Positions 11,992 to 20,234 of a DNA stretch of 40,692 nt are shown piece by piece. How positions within the stretch are numbered: the stretch's first letter is position 1; each line of letters starts with the position of its first letter. The notes under the pieces were generated by a model, which saw nothing but the letters and a program-made list of their open reading frames with translations, did no database searches and was not told where the DNA came from. The translations under genes were made by a program, and so were the position numbers. This stretch comes from Selenomonas sp. (GTDB lineage: Bacteria; Bacillota; Negativicutes; Selenomonadales; Selenomonadaceae), in NCBI GenBank assembly GCA_022773585.1, contig JALEZZ010000004.1, positions 1-40,692 of the forward strand, read 5' to 3'.

Positions 11992-13032
11992 ATGAACAAG
12001 AAAACAGGCATCATTGCCGGAATCATTGTCGCCGTCCTGATCATCGGCGGCATCGCCGGGTACATGTATTACAAGCGGACGCCGACCTATACGTTTGACC
12101 TGATCAAGACGTCGGTGGAGAAGCACGACTGGGATGCGTTCAGCAAGCACGTTGACACGAAGAACGTCATCAGCACGAGCTATGATGCGTTCGTGGAAGG
12201 CGCGATGGAATCTGACGAGGATATGGATGAAGACGTCAAGGGCATGGCGAGCGGTTTTGCCAAGCTCTTGAAGCCGAGCATCGTCGATGCCCTGAACCAG
12301 GAAGTCGAGCAGTGGGTCAAGACGGGCGAAAAGAAAGAACCCGACAAGAAGGCGGACTCAAAGGACGAGCAGAAAGCGCAGAATGCGGCCAGCAATATGA
12401 CGAAGGAAACGGGCTTTGACAAGTCGAAGTTCAAGGGCGTTTCCTATACGAAGAACGATGGTGATTTCTCCCGCGTCGGCATCACGATCGAGGACAGCCA
12501 GCTGAACAAGGACTTCACGCTCGAACTGAAGATGCGCCAGCTGGATGACGGCACGTGGCAGATTCTCGAAATCTCGAATCTGAAAGATTATCTGCTGGAG
12601 CTCGACAAGGCGCGCAAGGCGAAGCTGGCAGAGGTCAACAAGCCTATCCAGGACGAGATTGACCAGCGTGTGTCGGTGAAAAATGCTCAAGCAAGCATCG
12701 TGCAGGCAGATCCGTTCGGGATCTCGCAGAAATTGCGCGTCAATCTTTCGCTCACGGCGAACAGCAACAAGGACATCGCTTCCTTCTCGGGCAACATCTA
12801 CCTGAAAGCTCCAGATGGCAAGCAGACGAAGATTCCTTTTGAAGCTAAGAGGGGGCTCAAGGCAGGTGATCAGGTGGTCGCCATCGACAAAGAGCTGAAT
12901 CCGTTCTTCGGCGGGGAAGCGAAGCTCGCCAAGGCAAATCTGAGCCAGTATTCCATCAAGACGCAGCTCACGAAGCTGGCCTATGGAGATGGGACGACGT
13001 TGGAACTCAAAACGTCGCTGGACGAGAAATAA
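11992..13032 (+). CDS. membrane-anchored DUF2939-like protein
   Basis: This 346-residue protein has a single N-terminal transmembrane segment (about residues 5-25, Ile/Val/Gly-rich) after MNKKT and an extracytoplasmic remainder. The stretch YTFDLIKTSVEKHDWDAFSKHVD resembles the start of DUF2939. A charged Lys/Asp/Glu linker lies around residues 105-135, and the second half looks beta-rich. The start is ATG 11992 with GGAGG at 11981-11985; an in-frame start at 11959 has no site. It lies 25 nt after the DUF499 stop with no terminator between, so it may be co-transcribed. Function is unknown; DUF2939 proteins are common housekeeping-type proteins, so I do not claim a defence role. Confidence 0.75.
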   Translation: MNKKTGIIAGIIVAVLIIGGIAGYMYYKRTPTYTFDLIKTSVEKHDWDAFSKHVDTKNVISTSYDAFVEGAMESDEDMDEDVKGMASGFAKLLKPSIVDALNQEVEQWVKTGEKKEPDKKADSKDEQKAQNAASNMTKETGFDKSKFKGVSYTKNDGDFSRVGITIEDSQLNKDFTLELKMRQLDDGTWQILEISNLKDYLLELDKARKAKLAEVNKPIQDEIDQRVSVKNAQASIVQADPFGISQKLRVNLSLTANSNKDIASFSGNIYLKAPDGKQTKIPFEAKRGLKAGDQVVAIDKELNPFFGGEAKLAKANLSQYSIKTQLTKLAYGDGTTLELKTSLDEK

Positions 13033-13218
13033 AGACAACAGAATGACAAAAGCCTCCATGCACGAGGACGCGGTCTTTGACGGCGAACGTCGTGACCAGC
13101 GCCTCGCAGGCCCGCGCGAAAGCGCATCGTAGTCAGCGAGCACGCAGCGTGCAACATCATCAAAAACATGATGACACTGCTTTCTGCGTGTGCGACATCA
13201 TTTGTTCACAATCGTCAA

Positions 13219-13252
13219 AATGCCCCGCATCTTTTCCCGGATGCGGGGCATT
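13219..13252 (-). terminator. intrinsic terminator after the hydrogenase-like/GGDEF gene
   Basis: AATGCCCCGCATC (13219-13231) and GATGCGGGGCATT (13240-13252) form a perfect 13-bp stem with an 8-nt loop, followed on the minus strand by TTTTG. It sits 27 bp past the stop at 13280 and could also end plus-strand transcripts from 13032. The rest of the 13033-13279 gap shows no gene. Confidence 0.75.
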
Positions 13253-13279
13253 GCTGTATGACGATGGAAGTTCCGCCGC

Positions 13280-15067
13280 TCACCCGCGCGGCTTCCATCC
13301 GTGCCGTGCGTAGCAGGCGAGCTTGTCTTTGTACATGACTTTGTCGGCTTCGTCTTTGAGTGCTTTGTACGTTTTGTACGTTGCGCTTTCTTCTGCATGC
13401 GCCGTGCCGAAGGCGACGGAGACGTCGAATTCTTCGAGGCTCTGCTGGGTCTCGGCGAGGCGGGCGCAGACGGCGGCGTGGGAGAGGCCCTGTACGAGGG
13501 CGACGAATTCGTCGCCGCCGATGCGGTAGACGCAGGATTTCCCGAAAACAGCGGCGAGGCACTGGGCGGCCGTGCGCAAGAGGCGGTCGCCTTCGGCATG
13601 GCCTTTCGTGTCATTCGCGCGCTTGAGGCCGTTGACGTCGGCCATGACGAACGTCGTGCCCAGCTCTGCAAAGCCGCTGCCGTACTGCGTCGCAAGCAGG
13701 TAAGCGTTGTGGCTCTGGACGCCCGTGAGCTCGTCGTAGAGGCTGAGCTTTTCGAGGCGGTCGGCTTCGGCCTGCTCGTAGTGGATGCAGTTACGGCTGT
13801 TGTTGAAGCCGTTGTAGATGGCGCGCATCATGTCGGCGCAGGTGTCGTAGCCGCAGGAGGAGCAGTCGATGTGGCGCGACGCCGCATCGTATTTGTGCAT
13901 GCTCTCGTAGATGGCGTCGGCCTCGTCAGGCGATGGCTGCCAGTCCTGGCACTGCGCGGACTGGTCGACAAAGGTACGCAGATAATCTTCGAGCTGGAGC
14001 CCTTCGAAGCGCTCGTTGAGCAGTGCGAGGCGCTCTTTCGGCAGGATGCGCTTGCTCCACGGCCCTTCTTCGTCGAGCTGCTCGCGCGCGTGGATGCACT
14101 GCATGAGGCGTGAGAATGCCTCGTCATGTTCGTTCTGGCCGGGCTCTTTCGCCGTGCCTTCGAGGCAGCCGTCGCCGCAGTTGACGATGTCGATGATGGA
14201 AAAAAGCAGGCGGCCGTCGAGGATGGCGCTGGCATTGTGATCGAGCCAGCGATAGGCCTTGCGCTTGCCCGCGATGACGCGCACGAAGATGTCGTCGCCG
14301 AGGAACCAATGGAGGTTCGAAGCGAGGCCATTGGCCGCCGGGTAGGAGAGACCGAGACCGTAGCCGATCTCTTCGTCGCACGATTCTTCGGAGATGCCGT
14401 GAGCGCGCAGGTATTTCAGCAATGACTGGAACGTGAGGTTGTAGCTCACGTATGCTTCCGGTTCTTTGCGCTGCACATCGAACGAACCGGCGATGCACGG
14501 GCCGATATAGGCGAATTTCTCCGTGAGGCGGAGCCGTTTCCGCGCGTAGATGGCCATGCACATCGTGGGGTTTTGGATGGGCAGCAGCTGATTGAGGAGC
14601 TCGGGGTGAAAGTGCTCGACATACGAGACGATGACGGGGCAGCGCGAGGAAAGAAGGCCTGCGCGGTCATGCTCGTCGAGGTAGCGGAGCGTCGCCCAGG
14701 TGTAGATGTCCGCGCCAAAGGCAACGGGCAGCATGCGCTGGGCGCCGAGGCTCCGCAGCGTGCCGAGGATGCGGCCGTAGAGCTCCGGGTACTCTGCCGA
14801 AAGCGCAGGCGAAATCAGAAGCGAGATGGGCTCGCCGCGCCCGAGGTCGCGGAAGAAACGCTTCGTATCGTCATGGTAGCTGCGCGCATCGTGGGCGCAG
14901 ACGCCGAAGCATGCGCCGCAGGCCGTGCAGCGCAGGGGATCGACGGCAATCTGCGCCTTGCCGCCCTCGACGTGCGCGATGCACGCGCCCATGGCCGAGC
15001 AGACGCCGACGCACTTGTTGCAGCCGATGCAGTTTTCATTTGTATAGACGAGGCCTTCTTCTTGCAT
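13280..15067 (-). CDS. [FeFe]-hydrogenase-like sensor fused to GGDEF diguanylate cyclase
   Basis: This 595-residue protein starts with two [4Fe-4S] ferredoxin motifs (CIGCNKCVGVCSAMGAC and CTACGACFGVCAHD). An [FeFe]-hydrogenase large-subunit-like domain follows, then a Cys-rich motif CSSCGYDTCADM, and a C-terminal GGDEF domain with intact RIGGDEF (about residue 517). In the hydrogenase part the H-cluster motifs are altered. SSRCP replaces TSCCP, so the proton-shuttle Cys is Arg. GPCIAGSF replaces MPCTxKxxE, so the conserved Lys is lost. NCGDGC keeps the CX3C pair. All four cluster-ligand Cys seem present, which suggests a redox or H2 sensor rather than an enzyme, controlling cyclic-di-GMP. 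ATG 15067 is preferred over an in-frame GTG at 15103. It is the last gene of the thiD-SGNH-sensor run. Confidence 0.82.
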   Translation of the reverse strand: MQEEGLVYTNENCIGCNKCVGVCSAMGACIAHVEGGKAQIAVDPLRCTACGACFGVCAHDARSYHDDTKRFFRDLGRGEPISLLISPALSAEYPELYGRILGTLRSLGAQRMLPVAFGADIYTWATLRYLDEHDRAGLLSSRCPVIVSYVEHFHPELLNQLLPIQNPTMCMAIYARKRLRLTEKFAYIGPCIAGSFDVQRKEPEAYVSYNLTFQSLLKYLRAHGISEESCDEEIGYGLGLSYPAANGLASNLHWFLGDDIFVRVIAGKRKAYRWLDHNASAILDGRLLFSIIDIVNCGDGCLEGTAKEPGQNEHDEAFSRLMQCIHAREQLDEEGPWSKRILPKERLALLNERFEGLQLEDYLRTFVDQSAQCQDWQPSPDEADAIYESMHKYDAASRHIDCSSCGYDTCADMMRAIYNGFNNSRNCIHYEQAEADRLEKLSLYDELTGVQSHNAYLLATQYGSGFAELGTTFVMADVNGLKRANDTKGHAEGDRLLRTAAQCLAAVFGKSCVYRIGGDEFVALVQGLSHAAVCARLAETQQSLEEFDVSVAFGTAHAEESATYKTYKALKDEADKVMYKDKLACYARHGWKPRG

Positions 15068-15139
15068 TCCGAACCCTGCTTTCTCTCTCTGTTCGCTATG
15101 CACGCGTTCAGGGCGCCTGTTTGCTCAGATTTCTGAGGG

Positions 15140-16639
15140 TTATTTCGCCGGTTCTTCCGGCAGGATGATCGGCTTTTTCACGAGCTTGCCCGTGATCCAT
15201 GGAAAATGCGCAGAAAGGTAGCGCCCGATGGTCTCGCCGATGTAGCGCTTGCCGAGGTAGTCAGGATGCAGGCCATCCGTCGTGTACTTCGTCGCGAGCC
15301 AGCCCGCGCCGTCCTCGAGCGCCTTGGCGACGTCGATGGCGTACGTCTGCTCGAGCACCCAGTGATTGATGTAGTCGCGGTGCACCTGCCAGTCCGCCGG
15401 CGGAATCTCGATCTGGCCGTAGCGGCGGATGAGGCCGGGGTTGATCGGCGTGACCGTCGTGAAAACCGGGGTGATGCCATACGCCAGGCATTTGTCGCGC
15501 AGGGTGATGAGATGTTCGACCGTCTCCGAGCCGTAGACCGTGCCACGATAGTCATTGACACCGCCCATGATGACGAGCACGCGCGGAGAAAACGGCCGCA
15601 CGTCCCGCTCGAAGCGGTCGATCATGTCCTGCGTCGTGTTGCCGCTGTAGCCGAGGTTCTTGATCGGCACGATGGAGTAGCTCTCCCAGTCGTACAGGAG
15701 GTACCCCGGCGGCGTCGACATGGCACCGCCGCCATGCGTGATGCTGTCGCCGAGCGCGGCAATCGGCGTCGGCGTCGTCACCTGGAACTCCGAGAGCGGC
15801 GACCAGTCCGAGAGCGGCCAGCCGCTTTCATCAACGGCCTGCACGCGCCAGGCATACGTGCCCGGCATCGTGTAGCCGCCCTCCTCGTAGTAGTCGTACT
15901 CGCCCGCTTGCAGCGTGCGGATGAGCTGGTTCCCTTCCGGCTTTACGCGGTAGACCTCGATGACGTGGTGCTTCGCGCCCGCCGTCGGCACCCACGAAAA
16001 GACCGGATAGAGCGGCGCATAGTCCATCTTCTCGAACTCCGTCGTCGGCAGCGGCGCCTTCGGGTCAAGCTCGCCGTCCTTGATGGGCGCGATTGGCGTA
16101 GCCTTCGCGATGGGCTCTCCCGCGTAGTTCAGCGGGCAGGCCTTCCAATAATATTTGGCCGCTTTTTCGCCATAGGGCGCGAGGTTGATCTCGATGCCGT
16201 TCGTGTAGACCTGATCCGTCGACCAAACGACGTTCTCCGCCGCATCGCCGAACGCTTTCAGCAGCACGACCTGATAGCGCACGGCGCTCGGCACGATGGG
16301 CCACGTCAGGCGGACTTTCTTCGCATGGAATGCTGCCGCGTCTTTCGAAGCGTCTTTCGTCTCCATCTTTTTCTCCAGATCTTTCGTCAGCATCTTTGCT
16401 GCGTCTTCCGTCTTCGCGGCATCTTCCGTGCCCGCCTTGCCCTTCGCGGCCTCGGCCTTCTCTTTTGCCACATCCTTCGCAGCGGCCTCGATCAGCTGCT
16501 GCGCCGTGATGAGATGCGTTTCGGACATCATGGGCGACGCGACGGGCGTCAGGTGGCGCTGCGCCTCCGCAGGTGCCGAAAAGAGCATGCCGGCCGTCAG
16601 GCATGCAGCGCCGGCCGCGACGAATTTTCCATATCTCAT
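15140..16639 (-). CDS. secreted SGNH/GDSL hydrolase with Ala/Lys-rich linker and FnIII-like region
   Basis: This 499-residue protein has a signal peptide (MRYGKFVAAGAACLTAGMLF, likely cut after AEA at residue 26). A 60-residue low-complexity Lys/Ala/Asp/Glu segment follows, then a beta-rich region with fibronectin-like phrases (PVFSWVPTAGAKHHVIEVYRV, YAWRVQAVDESGWPLSDWS). The SGNH esterase domain has all four blocks: ALGDSITHG (nucleophile Ser), NLGYSGNTT (Gly), IMGGVNDYRG (Asn) and DGLHPDYLG (Asp/His). It probably deacylates a cell-surface or extracellular glycan; the substrate is unknown. ATG 16639 follows AAGAAGAGAG. It lies 63 bp after thiD. Confidence 0.85.
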   Translation of the reverse strand: MRYGKFVAAGAACLTAGMLFSAPAEAQRHLTPVASPMMSETHLITAQQLIEAAAKDVAKEKAEAAKGKAGTEDAAKTEDAAKMLTKDLEKKMETKDASKDAAAFHAKKVRLTWPIVPSAVRYQVVLLKAFGDAAENVVWSTDQVYTNGIEINLAPYGEKAAKYYWKACPLNYAGEPIAKATPIAPIKDGELDPKAPLPTTEFEKMDYAPLYPVFSWVPTAGAKHHVIEVYRVKPEGNQLIRTLQAGEYDYYEEGGYTMPGTYAWRVQAVDESGWPLSDWSPLSEFQVTTPTPIAALGDSITHGGGAMSTPPGYLLYDWESYSIVPIKNLGYSGNTTQDMIDRFERDVRPFSPRVLVIMGGVNDYRGTVYGSETVEHLITLRDKCLAYGITPVFTTVTPINPGLIRRYGQIEIPPADWQVHRDYINHWVLEQTYAIDVAKALEDGAGWLATKYTTDGLHPDYLGKRYIGETIGRYLSAHFPWITGKLVKKPIILPEEPAK

Positions 16640-16702
16640 ATGATAAACTCTCTTCTTTCCTTCATCAAGATACGCGCCCTTATGATACCACAAAGCGTCC
16701 TC

Positions 16703-17518
16703 TCACGCAAAAAAACGGCCCGAAAGCGCCCAGCCGTGCCAGAGCGGCCCGTGGCCCTGCCCGAGGTCGAGGCCGTAGCCGATGGCGCCCGTCAGATAAT
16801 CTTTCGCACGAGCGACGGCATCTTCGAGCGGATGTCCCTTCGCGAGATTCGCCGCGATGGCCGAGGAAAGCGTGCATCCCGTGCCATGCGTGTTCGGATT
16901 TCCCGACCGCGGTGCGGAAAACGGAATCTGCCGCCCGTCCGGGAAGACGAGCAGGTCGGTCGCTGCATCGCCCGCAAAATGGCCGCCTTTCGCGAGCACG
17001 GCCGCACCGAAACGCTGCGCCGCCCGCTCGGCAGCGGCCGCCATCGCCGCCTCGCTCACGATGCCGATGCCCGTCAGTCGTGTGAGCTCGGGGAGGTTCG
17101 GCGTCAGGAGCTCCGCACAGGGAAAGAGCTCCTCTTTGAGCGCGTCCATCGCATCGCCCGCGAGGAGGGGCGCCCCGCTCGTCGCGACCATGACGGGATC
17201 GACGACGACATGCTCCGCATGATAGGCACGCAGCTTCTCCGCGATGACGCGGATGAGCGCAGCCGAAGCCACCATGCCGACCTTCACCGCGCGCGGCGGG
17301 ATGTCCTCGAAAATGGCATCGAGCTCCGCCGCGAGGAACTCCGGCGTCGCCTCCTGAATGGCCCGGACACCCGTCGTGTTCTGCGCCGTCAGCGCCGTCA
17401 CGGCGCTCATACCGAAAACGCCATGCGCGAGAAACGTCTTGAGATCCGCCTGAATCCCCGCCCCGCCGCTCGCATCGCTGCCCGCGATGGTGAGGACGGG
17501 GACGATTTCTTTTTCCAT
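16703..17518 (-). CDS. thiD: hydroxymethylpyrimidine/phosphomethylpyrimidine kinase
   Basis: This 271-residue ribokinase-fold enzyme phosphorylates HMP and HMP-P in the thiamine pathway. Family signatures are TIAGSDASGGAGIQADLKTF near the N-terminus, KVGMV, VVDPVMVATSG and the anion-hole/catalytic motif HGTGCTLSSAIA. ATG 17518 follows GGAGG with 7 nt spacing; a long in-frame extension upstream lacks a site and runs into the lacI-type gene. No other thiamine gene and no TPP riboswitch is visible; the 5' leader is too short for one. Its last codons contain a T-run hairpin (see terminator). Confidence 0.93.
   Translation of the reverse strand: MEKEIVPVLTIAGSDASGGAGIQADLKTFLAHGVFGMSAVTALTAQNTTGVRAIQEATPEFLAAELDAIFEDIPPRAVKVGMVASAALIRVIAEKLRAYHAEHVVVDPVMVATSGAPLLAGDAMDALKEELFPCAELLTPNLPELTRLTGIGIVSEAAMAAAAERAAQRFGAAVLAKGGHFAGDAATDLLVFPDGRQIPFSAPRSGNPNTHGTGCTLSSAIAANLAKGHPLEDAVARAKDYLTGAIGYGLDLGQGHGPLWHGWALSGRFFA
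16709..16737 (-). terminator. possible intrinsic terminator within the thiD 3' codons
   Basis: On the minus strand ACGGC, a 13-nt GC-rich loop, GCCGT and then seven T residues occur before the thiD stop; the T-run encodes the Phe-Phe of the C-terminal GRFFA. The stem is only 5 bp, so termination would be partial at best. Confidence 0.35.
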
Positions 17519-17530
17519 GAAATGCCCTCC

Positions 17531-17584
17531 TATAAAAAACGCGCCATTCCGACAAAATGATTCTACCATATCGGAATGGCGCGT
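17531..17584 (-). terminator. intrinsic terminator between the LacI-type gene and thiD
   Basis: ACGCGCCATTCCGA (17539-17552) pairs perfectly with TCGGAATGGCGCGT (17571-17584), a 14-bp stem followed on the minus strand by TTTTTT, just before the thiD Shine-Dalgarno. It should end the gal transcript. The 18-nt loop contains TGGTAGAAT, which resembles an extended -10 box for thiD. Confidence 0.85.
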
Positions 17585-17621
17585 GGAAACTATTTCTTTT
17601 TCGACCCGCGAGGAACGCGTA

Positions 17622-18650
17622 TCATTTCTTCGGTGCCGGGCCTGTCGATTCGCGCTCGACGAGGGTGTTGTCGAGCGTGATGCGCTTGCTCTGGCCGGTC
17701 TCGATCTTTTCAATCAGGAGCTGGGCGGCGTTGCTGCCGAGGCGGAACATGTTCTGGTCCATCGTCGTGAGCTTTGGCGAGACGTAGCGCGAGAGCGCGA
17801 TGTTGTCGAAGCCCATGATGGAGAGCTCCTGCGGCACGCGGATGCCGAGGGCGCTGGCCGCGTTGATGGTGCCGACGCCCATGAGGTCGTTGCAGCAGAA
17901 GACAGCCGTCGCGTCAGTCTTCGGCAGGACGCCCATGAGCGTCTGCATCGTGTCATCGACCGTCTCGACGCTGTTGCCTTCGCCGATGTTGACGATGTAG
18001 GCGTCGGGGTCGATGCCGCGGCCGCGCATGACGACGCGGAACGTGTCCTCCTTGATCTGGTACGAGTCGGAGTTCACGCCGCGCACGAAGAGGATGCGCT
18101 CGTGGCCGAGGCTCATGAGGTGCCGCAGCGCCTCCTGCGTGCCGAGCGCCTCGTCGTTGCCGACGTAGGAGACGTCAGGGATGTAGTGGTAGGCGTTGAT
18201 GAAGACGAGCGGCGTGCGGCGGACGAGCTGCGTGTAGAACTCTTCCTTGATGTGCGCCGTGTTCGGGCTGATGACGATGATGCCCGAGACGTTGCGCGCG
18301 ACGAGCGCCGTGATGCACTTCATCTCCTGCTTCGGGTCGTTCTTCGCGCAGTTGAGGAGCAGCGAGTACTGATCCTGCCGGACGTAGTCCTCGATGCCGT
18401 CGATGACCTGCGCAAAAAACATGTTGTAGAGGCCCGGCACGACGACGCCGATGGTCGAGGAGCGCTGCGTGTTGAGTTCGCGCGCCTGGACATTCGGCAC
18501 GTAGTCGAGTTCTTCGATGGCCTTCTGGACTTTCTGCCGGGTTTCTTCTTTGACGGGATAGTTGGCATTGACGACGCGGGAGACCGTCGCGACGGACACC
18601 CCCGCACGTTTTGCCACGTCCACGATGGTTGCCTTGCGTTTCTGTTCCAA
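17622..18650 (-). CDS. LacI/GalR-family transcriptional regulator
   Basis: This 342-residue repressor has an N-terminal helix-turn-helix (TIVDVAKRAGVSVATVSRVVN), the hinge helix region (VPNVQARELNTQ), and a periplasmic-binding-protein-like sugar domain starting STIGVVVPGLYNMFFAQ, with SIMGFDNIALSRYVSPKLTT near the end. The start is a TTG at 18650 after AAGGG. It lies 17 nt after galT on the same strand, so it is the last gene of the gal operon. It is the obvious candidate to bind the LacI-type operators before galK; galactose or a galactose phosphate as inducer is inference. A 14-bp-stem terminator follows. Confidence 0.9.
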   Translation of the reverse strand: MEQKRKATIVDVAKRAGVSVATVSRVVNANYPVKEETRQKVQKAIEELDYVPNVQARELNTQRSSTIGVVVPGLYNMFFAQVIDGIEDYVRQDQYSLLLNCAKNDPKQEMKCITALVARNVSGIIVISPNTAHIKEEFYTQLVRRTPLVFINAYHYIPDVSYVGNDEALGTQEALRHLMSLGHERILFVRGVNSDSYQIKEDTFRVVMRGRGIDPDAYIVNIGEGNSVETVDDTMQTLMGVLPKTDATAVFCCNDLMGVGTINAASALGIRVPQELSIMGFDNIALSRYVSPKLTTMDQNMFRLGSNAAQLLIEKIETGQSKRITLDNTLVERESTGPAPKK

Positions 18651-18667
18651 AATAATCCCTTAAATCT

Positions 18668-20173
18668 TTACTTCGTCACGACCTGCATGAACCGATCAAA
18701 CGCAGCCATGCCTTCGGGGGTGCGCTTGTAGACGCCCGCGTGCGTGAGGACGGTCTCGAAGACTTTGCCGATTTCGTACTTGAGCACCTTGTCGAGATCC
18801 TCGGGCTTTGCCTCGGGGTTCTTCGCGCGGATTTCTTTGTACCAGGCGGCGTGGCTCTTGATTTCCTCGATGCCGCTGATGTCTTCCGTGCCCTTGATCC
18901 ATTCCTGCTTCAGCGCGGCCATTTCTTTCTTGAGGCGCGCGGGCAGCACGGCGAGGCCCATGACCTCGATGAGGCCGATGTTCTCTTTCTTGATGTGGTG
19001 GACTTCCTGATGCGGATGAAAGATGCCGAGCGGGAATTCTTCCGTCGTGCGGTTGTTGCGCAGCACGAGGTCGAGCTCGTAGCCCTCGCCCTTGCGGCGG
19101 GCAATCGGCGTGACCGTGTTGTGCGGCGTGCCGTCCGTTTCGGCGAGGATATTGGCGGATGCGTCGCTGTAGGCGCGCCATGCGTCCATGATCTTCGTCG
19201 CGAGATCGACGAGCTGGTCGCGGTCGATGCCGGAAAGGCGGATGGTCGACATCGGCCACTTGACGCGGCCGACCTTGATGTCCGGGTAACCGGGCACCGT
19301 GTACGACTTCTCGACCGGTGCCTTTGCCATGGCGAACGTGTAGCGGCCGCCCTGGTAATGGTCGTGCGAAAGGATGGAGCCGCCGACAATCGGCAGGTCG
19401 GCATTCGAGCCGAGGAAGTAGTGCGGCAGGATCGTCACGAAGTCCAGGAGGTTCTCGAAGCTGCGACGGCTGACCTTCATCGGGATGTGCTTGCGGTTCA
19501 GCACAATGCAGTGCTCGTTGTAGTACGTGTACGGGCTGTACTGCATGAACCAGCGATGGCCCGAGAGGCGGATCGGGATCAGGCGGTGCGTCTCGCGCGC
19601 CGGATGGCCGATGTGGCCGGCATAGCCCTCGTTTTCACGGCAGAGCAGGCACTTCGGGTATTCCGTCGATTTCTGCTCGCGCGCCTTTGCGATGTCACGC
19701 GGGTCTTTTTCCGGCTTCGACAGGTTGATCGTGATGTCGAGGTCGCCGTACTCGGTCGGCGTCTTCCAGATGATGTTCTTGTCGATGCGGTCCTTGCGGA
19801 TGTAGTTCGACGCGATGGACATCTTGTAGAACTGGTCCGTCGCGGCTTTCGGGCTGCGCGCGTAGTCAGCCTGCCAGCGGCGGATGACCTCGGAAGGGCG
19901 CGGCATCACGCAATCCATGATGCGCGTGTCAAAGAGATCGTGCTGCTCCGTCGTGTCCTCGATGAGACCCTTCTCGGCCGCATAGCCGAGCATTTCCTCG
20001 AGGATCGGCAGTGCCGTCGGCAGCTGTTCCTCGATGTCGTCTTCTGGCGTGAACGCATCGACTTTCAAAAGGTCGATGAGGCGGTTCGCCGCATAGTAAC
20101 GGTCCTCTTCCTTCATGAGCTCGCGCTGGACGGCGAAATGAAGGAGGCGGTTGATTTCATGGTTGATGGACAT
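18668..20173 (-). CDS. galT: UDP-glucose--hexose-1-phosphate uridylyltransferase (Firmicutes type)
   Basis: This 501-residue enzyme exchanges galactose-1-phosphate with UDP-glucose in the Leloir pathway. Length and sequence match the long Gram-positive GalT class rather than the 350-residue E. coli type. Signatures include PKCLLCRENEGYAGHIGHPARETHRLIP, QYSPYTYYNEHCIVLN, and the catalytic-type motif SILSHDHYQGGRYTF. ATG 20173 has AAAGGACGG upstream. It lies between galE (61 nt gap) and the regulator gene (17 nt gap). Confidence 0.95.
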   Translation of the reverse strand: MSINHEINRLLHFAVQRELMKEEDRYYAANRLIDLLKVDAFTPEDDIEEQLPTALPILEEMLGYAAEKGLIEDTTEQHDLFDTRIMDCVMPRPSEVIRRWQADYARSPKAATDQFYKMSIASNYIRKDRIDKNIIWKTPTEYGDLDITINLSKPEKDPRDIAKAREQKSTEYPKCLLCRENEGYAGHIGHPARETHRLIPIRLSGHRWFMQYSPYTYYNEHCIVLNRKHIPMKVSRRSFENLLDFVTILPHYFLGSNADLPIVGGSILSHDHYQGGRYTFAMAKAPVEKSYTVPGYPDIKVGRVKWPMSTIRLSGIDRDQLVDLATKIMDAWRAYSDASANILAETDGTPHNTVTPIARRKGEGYELDLVLRNNRTTEEFPLGIFHPHQEVHHIKKENIGLIEVMGLAVLPARLKKEMAALKQEWIKGTEDISGIEEIKSHAAWYKEIRAKNPEAKPEDLDKVLKYEIGKVFETVLTHAGVYKRTPEGMAAFDRFMQVVTK

Positions 20174-20210
20174 AGAATTACCGTCCTTTCAAAAAAGCTG
20201 GTTCATTCAC

Positions 20211-20234
20211 GGGAATCGATGAGGAGCGATTCCC
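20211..20234 (-). other. small hairpin between galE and galT
   Basis: GGGAATCG and CGATTCCC form a perfect 8-bp stem with an 8-nt loop immediately after the galE stop. No T-run follows directly (a T6 run lies about 20 nt on, near the galT ribosome site). It may protect the upstream mRNA or attenuate galT rather than terminate. Confidence 0.4.

Noticed and set aside
9039..12065. 1008-codon open frame antisense to the DUF499 gene
   Set aside because: Same codon-bias artefact; the opposite strand encodes an intact P-loop ATPase.
12000..13032. DUF2939-like protein as a fifth member of the defence system
   Set aside because: Only proximity supports it; such proteins occur widely outside defence loci and show no nuclease or sensor motif.
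15206..17560. 784-codon plus-strand frame opposite the SGNH and thiD genes
   Set aside because: It is an Arg/Asp/Val-rich composition with no domain, crossing two well-supported minus-strand genes.
16640..17600. TPP riboswitch before thiD
   Set aside because: The leader between the terminator and the start codon is about 20 nt, and no THI-box sequence is present.
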